A stretch of 64,000 bases of DNA from Platanthera guangdongensis (taxonomy: Eukaryota > Streptophyta > Magnoliopsida > Asparagales > Orchidaceae). Positions 12,059 to 22,820 of this stretch are shown piece by piece (position 1 is the stretch's first letter; each line of letters begins with the position of its first letter). Location: assembly GCA_039583875.1 (NCBI GenBank), contig CM077166.1, forward strand, positions 92,660,094 through 92,724,093, read 5' to 3'. The translations under genes and the position numbers were made by a program. The notes under the pieces are model-generated. The model saw only the letters and a program-made list of their open reading frames with translations, was not told the DNA's origin and ran no database searches.

Positions 12059-12250
12059 ACGATTAGATAACAAACAAATTGCTAAAAGCAATCATTGGAA
12101 CACACAGATTCCACAAAATAAGTGTATTTTTCATTCCTAAGTGGACATTCATGGGTTCTTTTTAATGTTATTACAATGACGTACACATGTGCTCACCATC
12201 CCTTAAAAGAAATCGCCCACGAATTCATTTAAGCTTGACCGTAACCAGAA

Positions 12251-12261
12251 GTCTGATACCA
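12251..12261 (-). other. Primer-binding site of element E
   Basis: Minus strand TGGTATCAGAC, three bases after the LTR end GTTACA; complementary to initiator Met tRNA. Confidence 0.85.
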
Positions 12262-12264
12262 AAT

Positions 12265-14237
12265 TGTAACACCCTCATCTATCGCATGACATATAACAGA
12301 AGGTACAGCTGGAACCCGACGCCATATACCACAGACAGTCGGAAGGGTTACCAAATGAATATTCAAACCATGCACTTAAGACTACTCGTCCTACACAGAG
12401 CATTCTAGCGGAAGCTTTTAAAGTTGAAAGAACCCAAATCTTAAATCCAATACATATGAATGTCCACGACCACAACCACAGGAAAGAAACCCAAATACAC
12501 AGAAAAGGGTACATGACCTTATAGCCTTACAAATGTTCACTTAATAAAACATGTCTTACATACATCGGCTCACAGGCTGGCCACACATGATAAAAGTAAA
12601 AACAACTATTCTACGGCCTTCTAGGGCCAGCACAGCAACATGGGCTCCAGCCCGCTATTTGTCACTCGGCTCCGCAGCACCTGCAAGCACATTCCCCCGC
12701 ACGGTGGCAAACAAAGCAATAGTCAGCTATAAGCCGACCAAATTATAACGACCCCGCCCCTAGGTCGGGATGATGGTGCTCTTTCCCTGCATAATATTAG
12801 CCCAACTAAACAATAAAGTGCAACTATATATTTCGCCACAGGTGTAGGCTCGCACGGCCAAACACCCCGTGCACTCAGGGCACATTAACGGTGAATCTTG
12901 ACATATCAGCGTCTTCACCACCATCCCAAAGATGGCAACCAAGTGAGCATTTAGCCTTTCTGACCACCGTCTAAGGCTCCGACTATGCCAACGGCCAGTC
13001 CCCGTCTTCGGGTCTCTCGCACCGAACCACATAGCCTAGGTCCAATTCCACTTGCCCGTTGCTCACGCCGCATATACAATTTAAGTCCTACGTGCGGGCC
13101 AAGCTTCTCTCGGATCCCAAAATTTTCCAAACAATCTCATAACCCAGTTATGAACAAGGCCGGTTCCCAGACCGCCAAGTTAGCATAACATGTTTCCGCT
13201 CAGTTTTTCGGGTGCGCCTTGAAGCTAACCTCCAAGTATCCCTCCTGCAATCTACTGCGTAGAAACCCAAAAAACCCAAAGCACAGAGTCTTCTCCGGCA
13301 AATCATATCAAATGCAACATCACCGATCCAGACGGTACACGTCCGGATAGGCTTCACACACAATGCCTATGCCCGTACTTACGATTCCGGACTCTATATA
13401 TAACACAAGGGGGACTATTCACATCAACCCCAAGGAACACCACACACTCACCGCACACTCGCGGGAGAGGGATTCCCTATGAAGAAAGAAAGAGCTCCAC
13501 ATGCTCAAGTTGAGAATCGTTAAAATTGTAGTCCGTTTTGGCGCCATGGAAAAACTACACAGACAGAACTCTTCGCAATGAACTTTCCTCCACAGACCCG
13601 CTCTCAGATTTCGAAACGGTGCTCCGATGCTCCGCCGGGGCCAGAAACCTCCTTCTTCTTCCTCTTCTCTCTAACACCTTGGAAAGAGAAAGCCTTGGAG
13701 AGAAATGAGAGATTAACTCCCATATTCCCGACCTTAACAGAGTAGGGAACCATCTGGGCCGTTGGATCTTAATTAAAGAAAACAAACGGCTCAGATACAT
13801 TCAAAATTCTCCAGACTTGGGCCGAACACGGCTTGGCACACGGCCGTGTCCCAGACCGTGTGCCTCGATCCAGGCACGATCGTCGAACTGAGAAAAGACA
13901 CACGTGCCAAGACACGCCCGTGTCTCACCTGACATGCCCGTGTCGGGTCTCTCGACATGCCCGTGTCCGGGGGCGTGTCACGCATAACCGCCATGCCAAC
14001 CGACACGACCCAACTGCACACGGGTCCTGACATGGGTAGGCACACACCCGTGTCCAATGACACGCCCGTGTCATGAAACCGTGTTCCTGGTCGTATCCTT
14101 CTCGGGATGAAAATGACCAAAAATCACCAGCCAGACACGGCCTTGGACACGCCCGTGTCCTAGGCCGTGTACCCCTATACAGGCACCAAAACCCCTTTTT
14201 TCGCGACTGACTCAGAAATAATTTTCGGGGCGTTACA
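12265..14237 (-). repeat. Element E 5' LTR
   Basis: 1973 bp, partner of 5407-7382. U3 palindromes (GACACGCCCGTGTC type) lie at 13810-14170. No gene supported inside. Confidence 0.92.
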
Positions 14238-14714
14238 TCATCGACCTGAGACTAGAGAACATAGTCTTGATAGAATGATGTAGTAGTCCAAAGATTTGTC
14301 GACCAAAGAATAGAGTTCGTCGAGCTAAGAACTAAGTTCGTCGACCAAAGTCTGATACTAAGGACTTAAAATATCTTGATGTTTTCTGAACTTGAAGTGT
14401 TGTTGTAGTGTCCAAGTTTTCATCGACCTGAGTACCAAGTTTATCGAGCTCAGCTCAGAAAATTTACTCTGAGACCGTCGAGCTGAGCACGACTATCGTC
14501 GACCTGAGTTCGACGAACGTCGAACTCACTTTATAGAGTCTTGAAATCTTCTAAGTCTTGAGTCTCTGGCAGTCTTGTTGATAGCTGGTTCATGTGATGT
14601 TGACTCTAAGGACTTGCCTAGACTCTAGGACACAACTATGACCCTGGCTATACATCGTGGGTCATATGATCCTAAGTTAGTGAACCTAGCCCAAATCAAA
14701 CTAGGGATCCAACA
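14238..14714 (-). repeat. Element B 5' LTR, outer part
   Basis: Continues the B LTR beyond E. TCGTCGA motif copies run to about 14530, then unique sequence to the LTR terminus (minus TGTTGGATCC). It is followed by the right target duplication GTCAA at 14715-14719. Confidence 0.8.
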
Positions 14715-14963
14715 GTCAAGTTACAACACTTCAAGCAGAATTGTTTCCTAAGTGCATAAATCAAGCCAGAGGATCTGACAACTGTTAGAACTGTCAGATG
14801 TCAATTATTAATCAGATTGTCCGGTTACCTTTGACAGGGCCTATATAAAGGGATCAACTCTACAAAATCATAGAAGAAGAGAAAAAAATTGGAGAAGTAA
14901 TTTCGAGTTGCAGCACATCGAAGAAACAGAAGATCAAGGAGCGTATCAATTCAATATCCTCCC
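14715..14963 (+). repeat. Element A 3' LTR, piece 2 of 4, with TATA box
   Basis: Resumes A after B, starting with the GTCAA duplication. It contains the core promoter TATATAAA (14842-14849), preceded by a CCGGTTACC sequence also found just upstream of the TATA box in element C. It ends in CTCCC (14959-14963), the left target duplication of C. Confidence 0.8.
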
Positions 14964-15107
14964 TGTTGGGTACATTGGTTCAAATGTACCTGATTTGAAG
15001 AAGCCTCACCCAACTCAATGATATACATCAAAATGTATTTGATGTGTTTTGAGTTTACTTGTGCAGGCTAAGTATTTGCAGGAAAGAAGAAAAAGTTTCT
15101 AAGTCCA

Positions 15108-15975
15108 TGTGTCGACATCCAGAGGGAAAGTGTCGACACTTAAGAAGACTTGTGTCGACACCCAGGCAAGCAGTGTCGACACTTGGAGTATTTGTGTCGA
15201 CAACAGGGATGCTGAGTCGACACCAGACAGAAAGTGTCGAGACAAGGAGCTGTGTCGACACTCAATGAAGAAGAGTGCAGTGGAGCTGTGTCGAAACATA
15301 GCAGTTGTGTTGACACCCAGTGAAACTGTGTCTACACCAGAAAGTGTCGACACTTGGAGGCTGTGTCGACACTCAGCAAAAGTCAGCAGAGACTAAGTAT
15401 AGGTGTCGACACCCAGAGCAATGTGTCGACACACAACAGAAGAGTCAACACTTGAAGAAAGTGTCGACACAAGAAAGAATGTGTCGACACTCAGCTGAAG
15501 ACTCAACACTTGAAGAAAGTGTCGACACAAGGAGCTGTGTCGACACTTAGTAAAGATCAGCAAAGTTCAACAAAAATATTCTAAGTACAAGTGTCGACAC
15601 TAAGGGGATGTGTCGACACTCAGCCAGAGACTCGACAGAAGAAGAATGTGTCGACACAAGGAGCTGTGTCGACACTCAGCAAGTATCAACACTGAAGACA
15701 TGTGTCGACACCAAGAAGCAGTGTCGACACTTAACAGATTCAACACATGAAGATGTGTCGACACAAAGGAGTAGTGTCGACACTTACAAGAATTCAGCAA
15801 AATACTGAAGTACAAGTACTTGTGTCAACACACAATTTCAGTGTCGACACATGAAGAAGAAGTAGCGTCGAGATATAAAGTCTACAACACAAGGAGTTGT
15901 GTCGACACCTTGTAGGCTAGTGTCGACACTTAGACAACTTGTGTCGAAACTTGGTCTATAAGTGTCGACACTTAA
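15108..15975. repeat. GTGTCGACAC palindrome array in C 5' LTR
   Basis: I count 24 perfect copies of GTGTCGACAC and about ten one-mismatch copies over 870 bp, spaced roughly 15-40 bp, all upstream of the TATA box. The 3' LTR copy (26093-26960) is nearly identical. Confidence 0.92.
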
Positions 15976-16128
15976 AGACAGACAGTCTCGACACTCACAT
16001 ACAGTTACAAAATTTTCTAGAACTGACTGGATGACTTGACAGCTGCCATTCCACCCGGTCTACTGCACCTTTCAGTGTTGTCAGAATTCAGTTATGGACC
16101 GGACCAGCCGGTTACCATGAAGAAGGCC

Positions 16129-16136
16129 TATAAATA
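16129..16136 (+). promoter_or_regulatory. TATA box of element C LTR
   Basis: TATAAATA in the context GGCCTATAAATAGGC, about 150 bp downstream of the last palindrome. The identical copy in the 3' LTR is at 27114-27121. Confidence 0.7.
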
Positions 16137-16989
16137 GGCTTATGCTGTCTACAGAAAGTGGTTGTTCAGATTATTGATCAAGTATTTAACAAAGAAGATC
16201 TAGCTATTCCTTGAAGAATCAAGTGCAGATCTAAGAAGTTGGAGAGAGAGAGCTCCATCCAAGAAATCAGTTGTTGGAACTAGACTGAGAAGAAGGGTTC
16301 AGATTTATTCTGAATCTTAAGTAGCAGAGATCAAGGATCAACTGCAGAAGGAGTCAATCTTATTGAGTTCTACATTCAAGAAGCTTTGAAGAAAGCCAAG
16401 TCAGATTGATTTCAGCTGAGTTCTTCCAAGAACTCATCAAGAAACTCACAACTCTCCTCTCTTGTCTCTGAGTTGCTGAGTTAATATTATTGTATTCATA
16501 TTTTCTTGTAGGATCCTTTGGATCTGAGTCTTGTAAGCCTGTAATTATAAAGGCTGAGTGTAGGAGATATAAATCTCTGAGTGTAGGCCTTGGTGGCTGA
16601 GTGTAGGCCTTGGTGGCTGAGTGTAGGCCTTGGTGGCTGAGCGTAGGCCTTGATGGCTGAGTGTAGGCTTTGTGAAGAAGCTGAGTTGTATGGCCTTGGG
16701 CATGAGGTGTAGGAACCTGTTTTGGGTTCTGAGATAGTGGAGAAGTTGGGCCGAATCTAGTACACTGCTAGATAGGCGAAGGGGGAAAGTGGATGTACCC
16801 AAACCTTGGGGAGCCACTATAAAACTGTGTGTCTACTACGTGTTGTGGTTTGCTGTGATTGCTGTGTGATTGCTGTGTAAAAGTAGATATAAATCTGTGT
16901 TAGAAACTGATTGCTGCCATAAAAAGTTAAAAACGATTCAAGTCACCTATTCACCCCCCTCTAGGTGTTTAGGTACAATATCTTTCAAG

Positions 16990-17001
16990 TGGTATCAGAG
17001 G
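16990..17001 (+). other. Primer-binding site of element C
   Basis: TGGTATCAGAGG two bases after the LTR end TTTCA; complementary to initiator Met tRNA. Confidence 0.9.
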
Positions 17002-17092
17002 CAGGTTACTCAAAAAGGGACATAACTATCTGAGTAGATCCTGTTGGCATATTCAGTCCAAGTCAATTACAGAATCAAGAAAATCAAGAACC

Positions 17093-19135
17093 ATGGGTTC
17101 CACTGAGAATCACAAGAAATTAGGATCCATGAAGTTACCCATATGTAGAAAAGAGATCTTTGGTATCTGGAAGGAAAGGGTGAGACTTTTTATGGAAGCC
17201 TCAGACCCTAGGATTTATATCACAGTAAAGGAAGGGCCATATGTGCCCATGAAGGTGTCAGTATTAGATGCAAATCAGAGAACACCAAAGGATTTCTCTG
17301 AAATGACAAAGGATGAGATTGTTCTAGCCACCATGGACAAAAGGGCTCAAAACATTATAGTGAGTGCTATAGATGATGCAACTTTTCAGAATTTGATACA
17401 CTGTAAGACAGCTAAAGAGATGTGGGATACTCTTATTGTGTATATGGAGGGTTCTGAAGAAGTAAGACAAGACAGAAAATCCTTGCTAAACCAAGAATAT
17501 GAAAGTTTTAGACAAGGTAAGGCTGATAACATAACTGAGTGTTATAAGAAGTTCTACAGGATAGTGAATGAGCTCATGTCCTATGGCAGAGAGTTCAGTA
17601 ATTATGAACTCAATGATAAGTTTCTAAGGTCCCTAACTAAAGATTGGGACACCAAGATCTGTGCCATTAGGGAAATGGCAAAGTTGGGAGAAATTCCTCC
17701 ACCAACACTGTTTGGCAAACTGCTGTCCTATGAAATGCAGTTAATGGTGAGGAAAGAAGAGGAGAAATCAACAAGAAGTGAACACAAGGAAAGGACAGTG
17801 GCCTTCAAAACAGAAGCCCCCGAAAAGTACAGAAGTAAGTCACCAACTCCACCTCCAAAAGTAGCAGAATCTGAGTCAGATGAGTTAGTCAGCAGAAAAT
17901 CTGAAAGCAGTGAAAGTGATGAGGACTTTGCTGCCTTCACAAGACATTTTCAGAAATTCTTAAAAAAGAAATAGTGGAGGACAAGACCATCTACTTCACA
18001 AGGAAAAGAAGACTATTATCAGAATAAAAAGTCTTCAAAGAAAGACAGGAAAAAGACTAAGTCTAGCAAAGCAACTCTTTCAAAAATAGTTTGCTATTGC
18101 TGTAATAGACAAGGACATGTGATAGTAGATTGTCCAGAGAAAAGAAAAGAGTCTAATGACAAGAAAAAGACTCAATACAAGGGAAAGAAGGAAAAGTCCT
18201 TTGTTGCCAAAAAGGATAAGAGCCTGTCAGATTTATCTTCATCAGAAACTGAGTCAGATGCAGAAGCATATATAGGGCTGTTTGCTGAGGAAGAAGAAGA
18301 AGAGTTCATTCAGATTATGAACTCTATATATGAACAAGAAGACAGTCAGTGCCAAGGACTAATGACATTGACAGAAAGTGACAAAATCCTGGAGCAGCCA
18401 GGACCTAGTAAGGTACAACATTGTTCTCTTAGTTCAATTTCTTGTGCCAGTACAGAATCAGATTCATCATCATCAAATGATGAGAGTGCATCTGAGTCTG
18501 AAGAAGATATTCATCAGTTGATAGATGGATATAAAGTTCTATTGCAAGCTTATAAGAAGAGCAAGTCCCTAGCCAAAAGTCAGGCAAAGGAAATTGCTAA
18601 TCTCAAAGCTGCTGCAACTGATTTTGAGAAGTTGATTGATCAAAAGCTTAATGAGATAGCCAGACTGAAGCACATAACTGTGATTCAGATGGGGACTATA
18701 TCATTTAAGAATGATCAAATCAAGAGTCTGGAGATTAACCTTTAGAAAGAGAAAGACTTAGTTGCTAGGTTTTCTAAACCTAAGTCAGTTTTATGCTTAA
18801 TTGATGAATTTGTTCATCACAAAGGTAAAGCTGGACTAGGATTTACTAGACCTGCAAGGACTATTCAGTCCAAGTCCAAGTACAAGGGCAAAGCCCCAAC
18901 TCTCAACAAGTCAGCTGTAAATAAAACAGCAAAGACAGTACCTAAACAGAGGTATAATAAGTTTGAGTGTTGGTGCTGTGGCAAGATAGACCACTTTGCA
19001 ATGGACTGTTGGCACAATGCTAGTGCCAAAGTGAGTAGCAAACTGCCTGTTGGAAAGCCTGCAGGTAGCTTTGTTAGGATGCAAACTAACCAGTACCAAG
19101 GACCCAAGAATTCTTTGGGTTCTAAGGTTCACTAA
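17093..19135 (+). pseudogene. gag: gag of element C, extended Sirevirus type
   Basis: Starts at ATG 17093 in a good context (ACCATGGG). One frame runs to TAA 19133-19135, interrupted by TAG 17972-17974 and TAG 18743-18745. Order: UBN2-type Gag domain (residues 1-220; TAKEMWDTL, DKFLRSL, KLLSYEMQL), an acidic Ser/Glu segment, first zinc knuckle CYCCNRQGHVIVDC (18092-18133), a second acidic region, a predicted coiled coil (about 18520-18760), a basic stretch, and second knuckle CWCCGKIDHFAMDC (18968-19009). Both TAGs could come from CAG. Sirevirus Gags are known to carry a long coiled-coil tail. The final TAA is shared with element H and may be the true gag stop. Confidence 0.9.
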
Positions 19136-22100
19136 TCTGTTTTGCAGGTGAGTCCAAGTGGCCATGCCCCAATATGGTACTTGGACAGTGGATGTTCCAG
19201 ACATATGAATGGAACAAGGGGTTTACTAAAGGACTACACACCTATAAAGGATGGTCCAAAAGTTACCTCTGGTGGTTCTGAAAAAGGAATCATCAAAGGG
19301 TTTGGTAACATTTCTAGTAACTTAGTTACCATTACTCAAGTGGCTTATGTTAAAGGTTTGAAACACAACCTAATTAGTATAAGTCAATTAAGTGATGTAG
19401 GATATGACATCTCATTTGTTAAGGATGGTTGTCATATCAAGAGATCAAATTATCAAGAGATCATTTTGACAGGATATAGAAAAAGGAATGTCTACTGCCT
19501 AGACATTATGTGTGAGACCAATGGTTCTCAAGTATTTCTTGTAGCTGATGAGACAGTCTCTCATTGTGTCAAATGGCACAAGAGGCTAGCCCATCTAAAC
19601 TACAAGACAATTGGCAAACTCTTTAGTAAAGAGTTAGTGAGGAATGGTCCTCAAGTTAGGTGTATTAAATATGGTATTTGCTCAGCTTGTCAAAAGGGCA
19701 AGCAGACTAGATCCACCTTTAGAAGCATTGAAAACAAAGATGCTGTGAGGTGTTTATACCTCTTGCATATGGATCTCTTTGGTCCAATGCCAGTTCACAG
19801 CCTGGGTAGGAAGGTCTATACCTTTGTAGTTGTAGATGACTACTCAAGGTTTTCCTGGGTGTTCTTCCTAAGACAGAAATCTGAAACACCCAGTGTCTTC
19901 TATAGCTTTGTTAGACAAATTCAGAATGAACTAAATAGTACAGTGGTCAAAATAAGAAGTGACCATGGTACTGAATTTAAGTTTGATGGCATGACAAAAC
20001 TATGTGAAGACTTTGGGAGATTTCAAGAGTTTTCTTCACCAAGAACACCTCAGGAAAATGGCATTGCTGAGAGGAAGAATAGAACCTTGATTGAGGCTGG
20101 TAGGACCCTATTAAGTGATACATCACTACCAGAATATTTCTGGGCTGAAGCAGTCAATACTGCATGCCATGTTATCAATAGGGCTACCATAACTAAAAGC
20201 CTCAACAAGACCCCCTATGAGGTTATGAAAGGCAGGAAATCAAACCTATCCTACTTCAGGATCTTTGGTTGTAAGTGCTTTATACTTAACAATGGAAAGT
20301 CTTACTTGACTAAGTTTGCTGCCAAGTCCCAAGAGGGAATTTTTGTTGGGTACAACAACAGTAAGGCTTATAGAGTCTACAACTTGTCTACACAAGTTGT
20401 AGAAGATACTGTACATGTAGTATTTGATGAAACTAGACTTATTAACAATGAGTTATCTAGTAGTGTATGTAGCCCCACAGGTATAACTAAGAAGATGGAC
20501 AAGCTCACTATTGAAGAAAGACCTACTGCAAGACAGCAAGTAGAAGACAGTGGCTGTTGTCCAGGGGGAGTACTACATGTACCTAATGCAGAAGAAGTAC
20601 AAGGAGTACAACAAGATGAAGAAGTTGAAGAAGTTCAACCTGAAGTCAGGATGCCTCCAGCCAATAGGCATCTTAGAGATCATCCAGCAGAACAAATCAT
20701 TGGTGATCCAAGACAAGGGGTACAAACAAAGAGCAGAAATCTGAATGCAGCAATTTACTCCAGTTTTCTATCCCAAGTTGAACCAAAGAAGTTTGAAGAA
20801 GCCACCCTAGACCCTTATTGGATTGAGGCAATGCAAGAAGAGCTGAATCAGTTCAAGAGATGCAAGGTCTGAGAGCTTATTCCTAAACCTAAAGAACACA
20901 ACATAATTGGGACCAAGTGGATCTATAGGAACAAGATGGATGAACATGGTGTCATCATTAAGAACAAAGCAAGATTGGTTGCTAAAGGATATAGGCAGGA
21001 AGAAGGTATTGATTTTGATCAAACCTTTGCTCCAGTAGCCAGACTGGAAGCCATAAGAATGTTCCTGGCCTATGCAACCTTTCAAGGATTTAAAGTTTAC
21101 CAAATGGATGTCAAGTCAGCATTTCTGAATGGTAATCTTAAAGAGGAAGTCTATGTGGGACAGCCATCAGGTTTTGTTGATTCAACTCTACCTAATCATG
21201 TCTATAGACTTAGGAAAGTTTTATATAGGTTAAAGCAAGCCCCTAGGGCTTGGTATGAAACCCTGCCTAGTTTCCTCATTGAGAATAAATTCACAAGGGG
21301 GAAAATAGACAAGACTCTATTCCTTAGGGGATCCAGAGGCAAAGTAATACTAGTCCAAATATATGTAGATGACATTATATTTGGGTCTACTGAAAGTAGC
21401 CTTTGCAAAAAGTTTGCAAAACTAATGCAAGGTCAATTTGAGATGAGTAGTATGGGAGAGCTAAAGTTCTTCTTGGGTCTCCAAGTAAGACAGACTGAGA
21501 ATGGATTATCCATATGCCAGTCCAAGTTCACCCTAGAACTCATAAGGAAGTATGGTATGGATTCATCCAGTACCATGAAGACTCCTATGGGGTCAAGTAT
21601 GTCTCTTAGCAAGGATGATGCAGGGAAACCTGTAGATGAGTCTTTGTATAGAGGGATAGTTGGCTCCCTACTATATTTGACTGCAAGTAGACCAGATATC
21701 ATGTATGCTACATGTGTCTGTGCAAGGTATCAAGCCTGCCCTAAAGAGTCTCATTTGACAGCAGTCAAAAGGATATTGAGATATCTAAAGGGCACTCCTT
21801 ATCTAGGCCTCTGGTACCCTAGGAATGGGGATTTTGAACTAACAGGTTATTCAGATGCAGACTTTGCAGGATGGAAAGAAGACAGAAAAAGCACAACTGG
21901 AACCTGTCAATTCCTTGGTGGGAGACTGATTTCATGGAGTAGCAAAAAGCAAACAAGTGTGGATATCTCCACTACAGAGTCAGAATATGTGGCTGCAGGA
22001 AGTTGCTGTGCTCAACTTCTCTGGATACAACATCAGCTTGAGGACTATGGAATTCAGGTAAGTAGAACTCCACTCTTTTGTGATTCTACAAGTGCTATTT

Positions 22101-22306
22101 CAATTGCACATAATCCTGTTTCCCATAGTAGAACTAAACATATTGAAATAAAATATCATTTTCTTAGGGAGCATGTAGAGAAAGAGGATATTTTACTAGA
22201 ATATGTTAAAACAGATAATCAACTAGCTGATATGTATACTAAGCCCCTAGAAGAAACTAAGTTCAATATGTTTAAAATTGAACTAGCAATGATAAACTTA
22301 GAGTAA
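19136..22306 (+). pseudogene. pol: pol of element C: protease, integrase, RT, RNase H
   Basis: Same frame as gag, directly after TAA 19133-19135. Protease: WYLDSGCSRHMNG (near 19175). Integrase: zinc finger (HKRLAHLNY ... CSACQKG), catalytic residues in LHMDLFGP (19765), SDHGTEF (19957) and QENGIAERKN (20052), then [38 protein letters not shown] and active site [10 protein letters not shown] (about 21360). RNase [18 protein letters not shown] and the copia terminal block [13 protein letters not shown]. It ends at TAA 22304-22306. A single TGA (20870-20872) lies at a Trp codon that is TGG in H. There is no ATG at the pol start, so expression would need readthrough, recoding or splicing. Confidence 0.93.
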
Positions 22307-22338
22307 GTTTATAGAATTGGAAATGGCTAAGTAAAAAG

Positions 22339-22790
22339 GTGTCGACACACAGAGGTATCTGTGTCGACACAGAAAAGTAGTGTCGACACTTCAGTGAAAA
22401 GGTGTCGACATATCTAGGAAGTTGGTGTCGACACTTCAGGAAATTAGTGTCGACACATGACAAGTTGGTGTCGACACAACCAAGGTGGTGTCGACACATA
22501 ATGTTTACTCAGAATTATCTAAGTAAAGTCTCGACTATGTGTCGAGTTAAGTCAGTGTCAACACATAAACAAGTGTCGACACATATAATCTGTTGACTAA
22601 ACTTGTGTCGACACATAAGTGTCGAGATATTTTAAGTCAGTGTCGACACTTATCGCCAGTGTCAACACAATTTAAGTTAGCTGCCCGCCTTTTTATCTTC
22701 AAACCTAGAAAGGTATAAATAGGATTTTGCCTTAGTCTGTCGACACGCTTTCAAAAGTTTCGAGACCAAAACTTGTGTGTCGACACCTCT
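22339..22790. repeat. Internal GTGTCGACAC array between pol and ORF3 of C
   Basis: About a dozen perfect or near-perfect copies of the LTR palindrome lie in the 514-bp spacer between the pol stop and the ORF3 start. They are followed by a TATA box (22714-22721). This is the LTR U3 layout in miniature. Confidence 0.88.
22714..22721 (+). promoter_or_regulatory. Putative internal promoter TATA box for ORF3 of C
   Basis: TATAAATA in GGTATAAATAGG, 107 bases before the ORF3 ATG and downstream of the palindrome array. Element H has the same GGTATAAATAGG 109 bases before its ORF3 ATG. Promoter activity is inferred. Confidence 0.55.
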
Positions 22791-22820
22791 CTTCTCTCAG
22801 TTCAAATTCTTCAAACCCTA

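Larger units (their letters stand above)
5407..14237 (-). mobile_element. Element E: Tekay/Del-type Ty3/gypsy chromovirus inserted in B
   Basis: Two LTRs (5407-7382 and 12265-14237) begin TGTAAC and end GTTACA. An initiator-Met primer site lies at 12251-12261, a polypurine tract at 7383-7398, and gag, protease, RT, RNase H and integrase with a C-terminal chromodomain lie between, all on the minus strand. The flanks TCGTC (5402-5406) and TCATC (14238-14242) are a target duplication with one CpG-type transition. It splits a TTCGTC|GACC motif of B. Visual comparison of the LTR ends suggests several percent divergence. In-frame stops and two frameshifts show it is not intact. Confidence 0.92.
1820..14714 (-). 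mobile_element. Element B: deleted copia (Sirevirus-like) retrotransposon inserted in A
   Basis: Bounded by TGAAAGTG at the left and GGATCCAACA at the right (minus strand TGTTGGATCC...CACTTTCA), with a perfect 5-bp target duplication GTCAA at 1815-1819 and 14715-14719. On the minus strand it reads 5' LTR (14714 to 3949, interrupted by E), primer site, gag, then directly a short LTR-related remnant. Protease, integrase, RT and RNase H are absent, so pol and most of the 3' LTR were deleted. Gag has the UBN2-type N-domain and CCHC knuckle of copia elements. Sirevirus affinity is inferred from the long gag tail and the palindromic U3. Confidence 0.8.
14964..16987 (+). repeat. Element C 5' LTR
   Basis: Begins TGTTGGGTAC and ends ATCTTTCA. 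The palindrome array lies in U3, the TATA box at 16129-16136, and a short tandem repeat of GGCTGAGTGTAGGCCTTGGT (about four and a half copies) at 16550-16670. The reading frames inside arise from the stop-free palindromes and are not genes. Confidence 0.95.

Noticed and set aside
15055..15815. Overlapping ORFs on both strands rich in VDT, CRH and VST repeats (also 26040-26800, 1227-1409, 48873-49160, 52354-52632)
   Set aside because: GTGTCGACAC is stop-free in all six frames (VST, CRH, VDT), so arrays generate spurious ORFs; no start context or conservation of one frame.
15108..15975. CRISPR-like array of short repeats
   Set aside because: Repeats are 10-bp palindromes with irregular, non-unique spacers inside retrotransposon LTRs in a plant-type genome.
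16990..17001. tRNA gene fragment
   Set aside because: Only the 12-base primer-binding site; no cloverleaf follows here or at the other primer sites.
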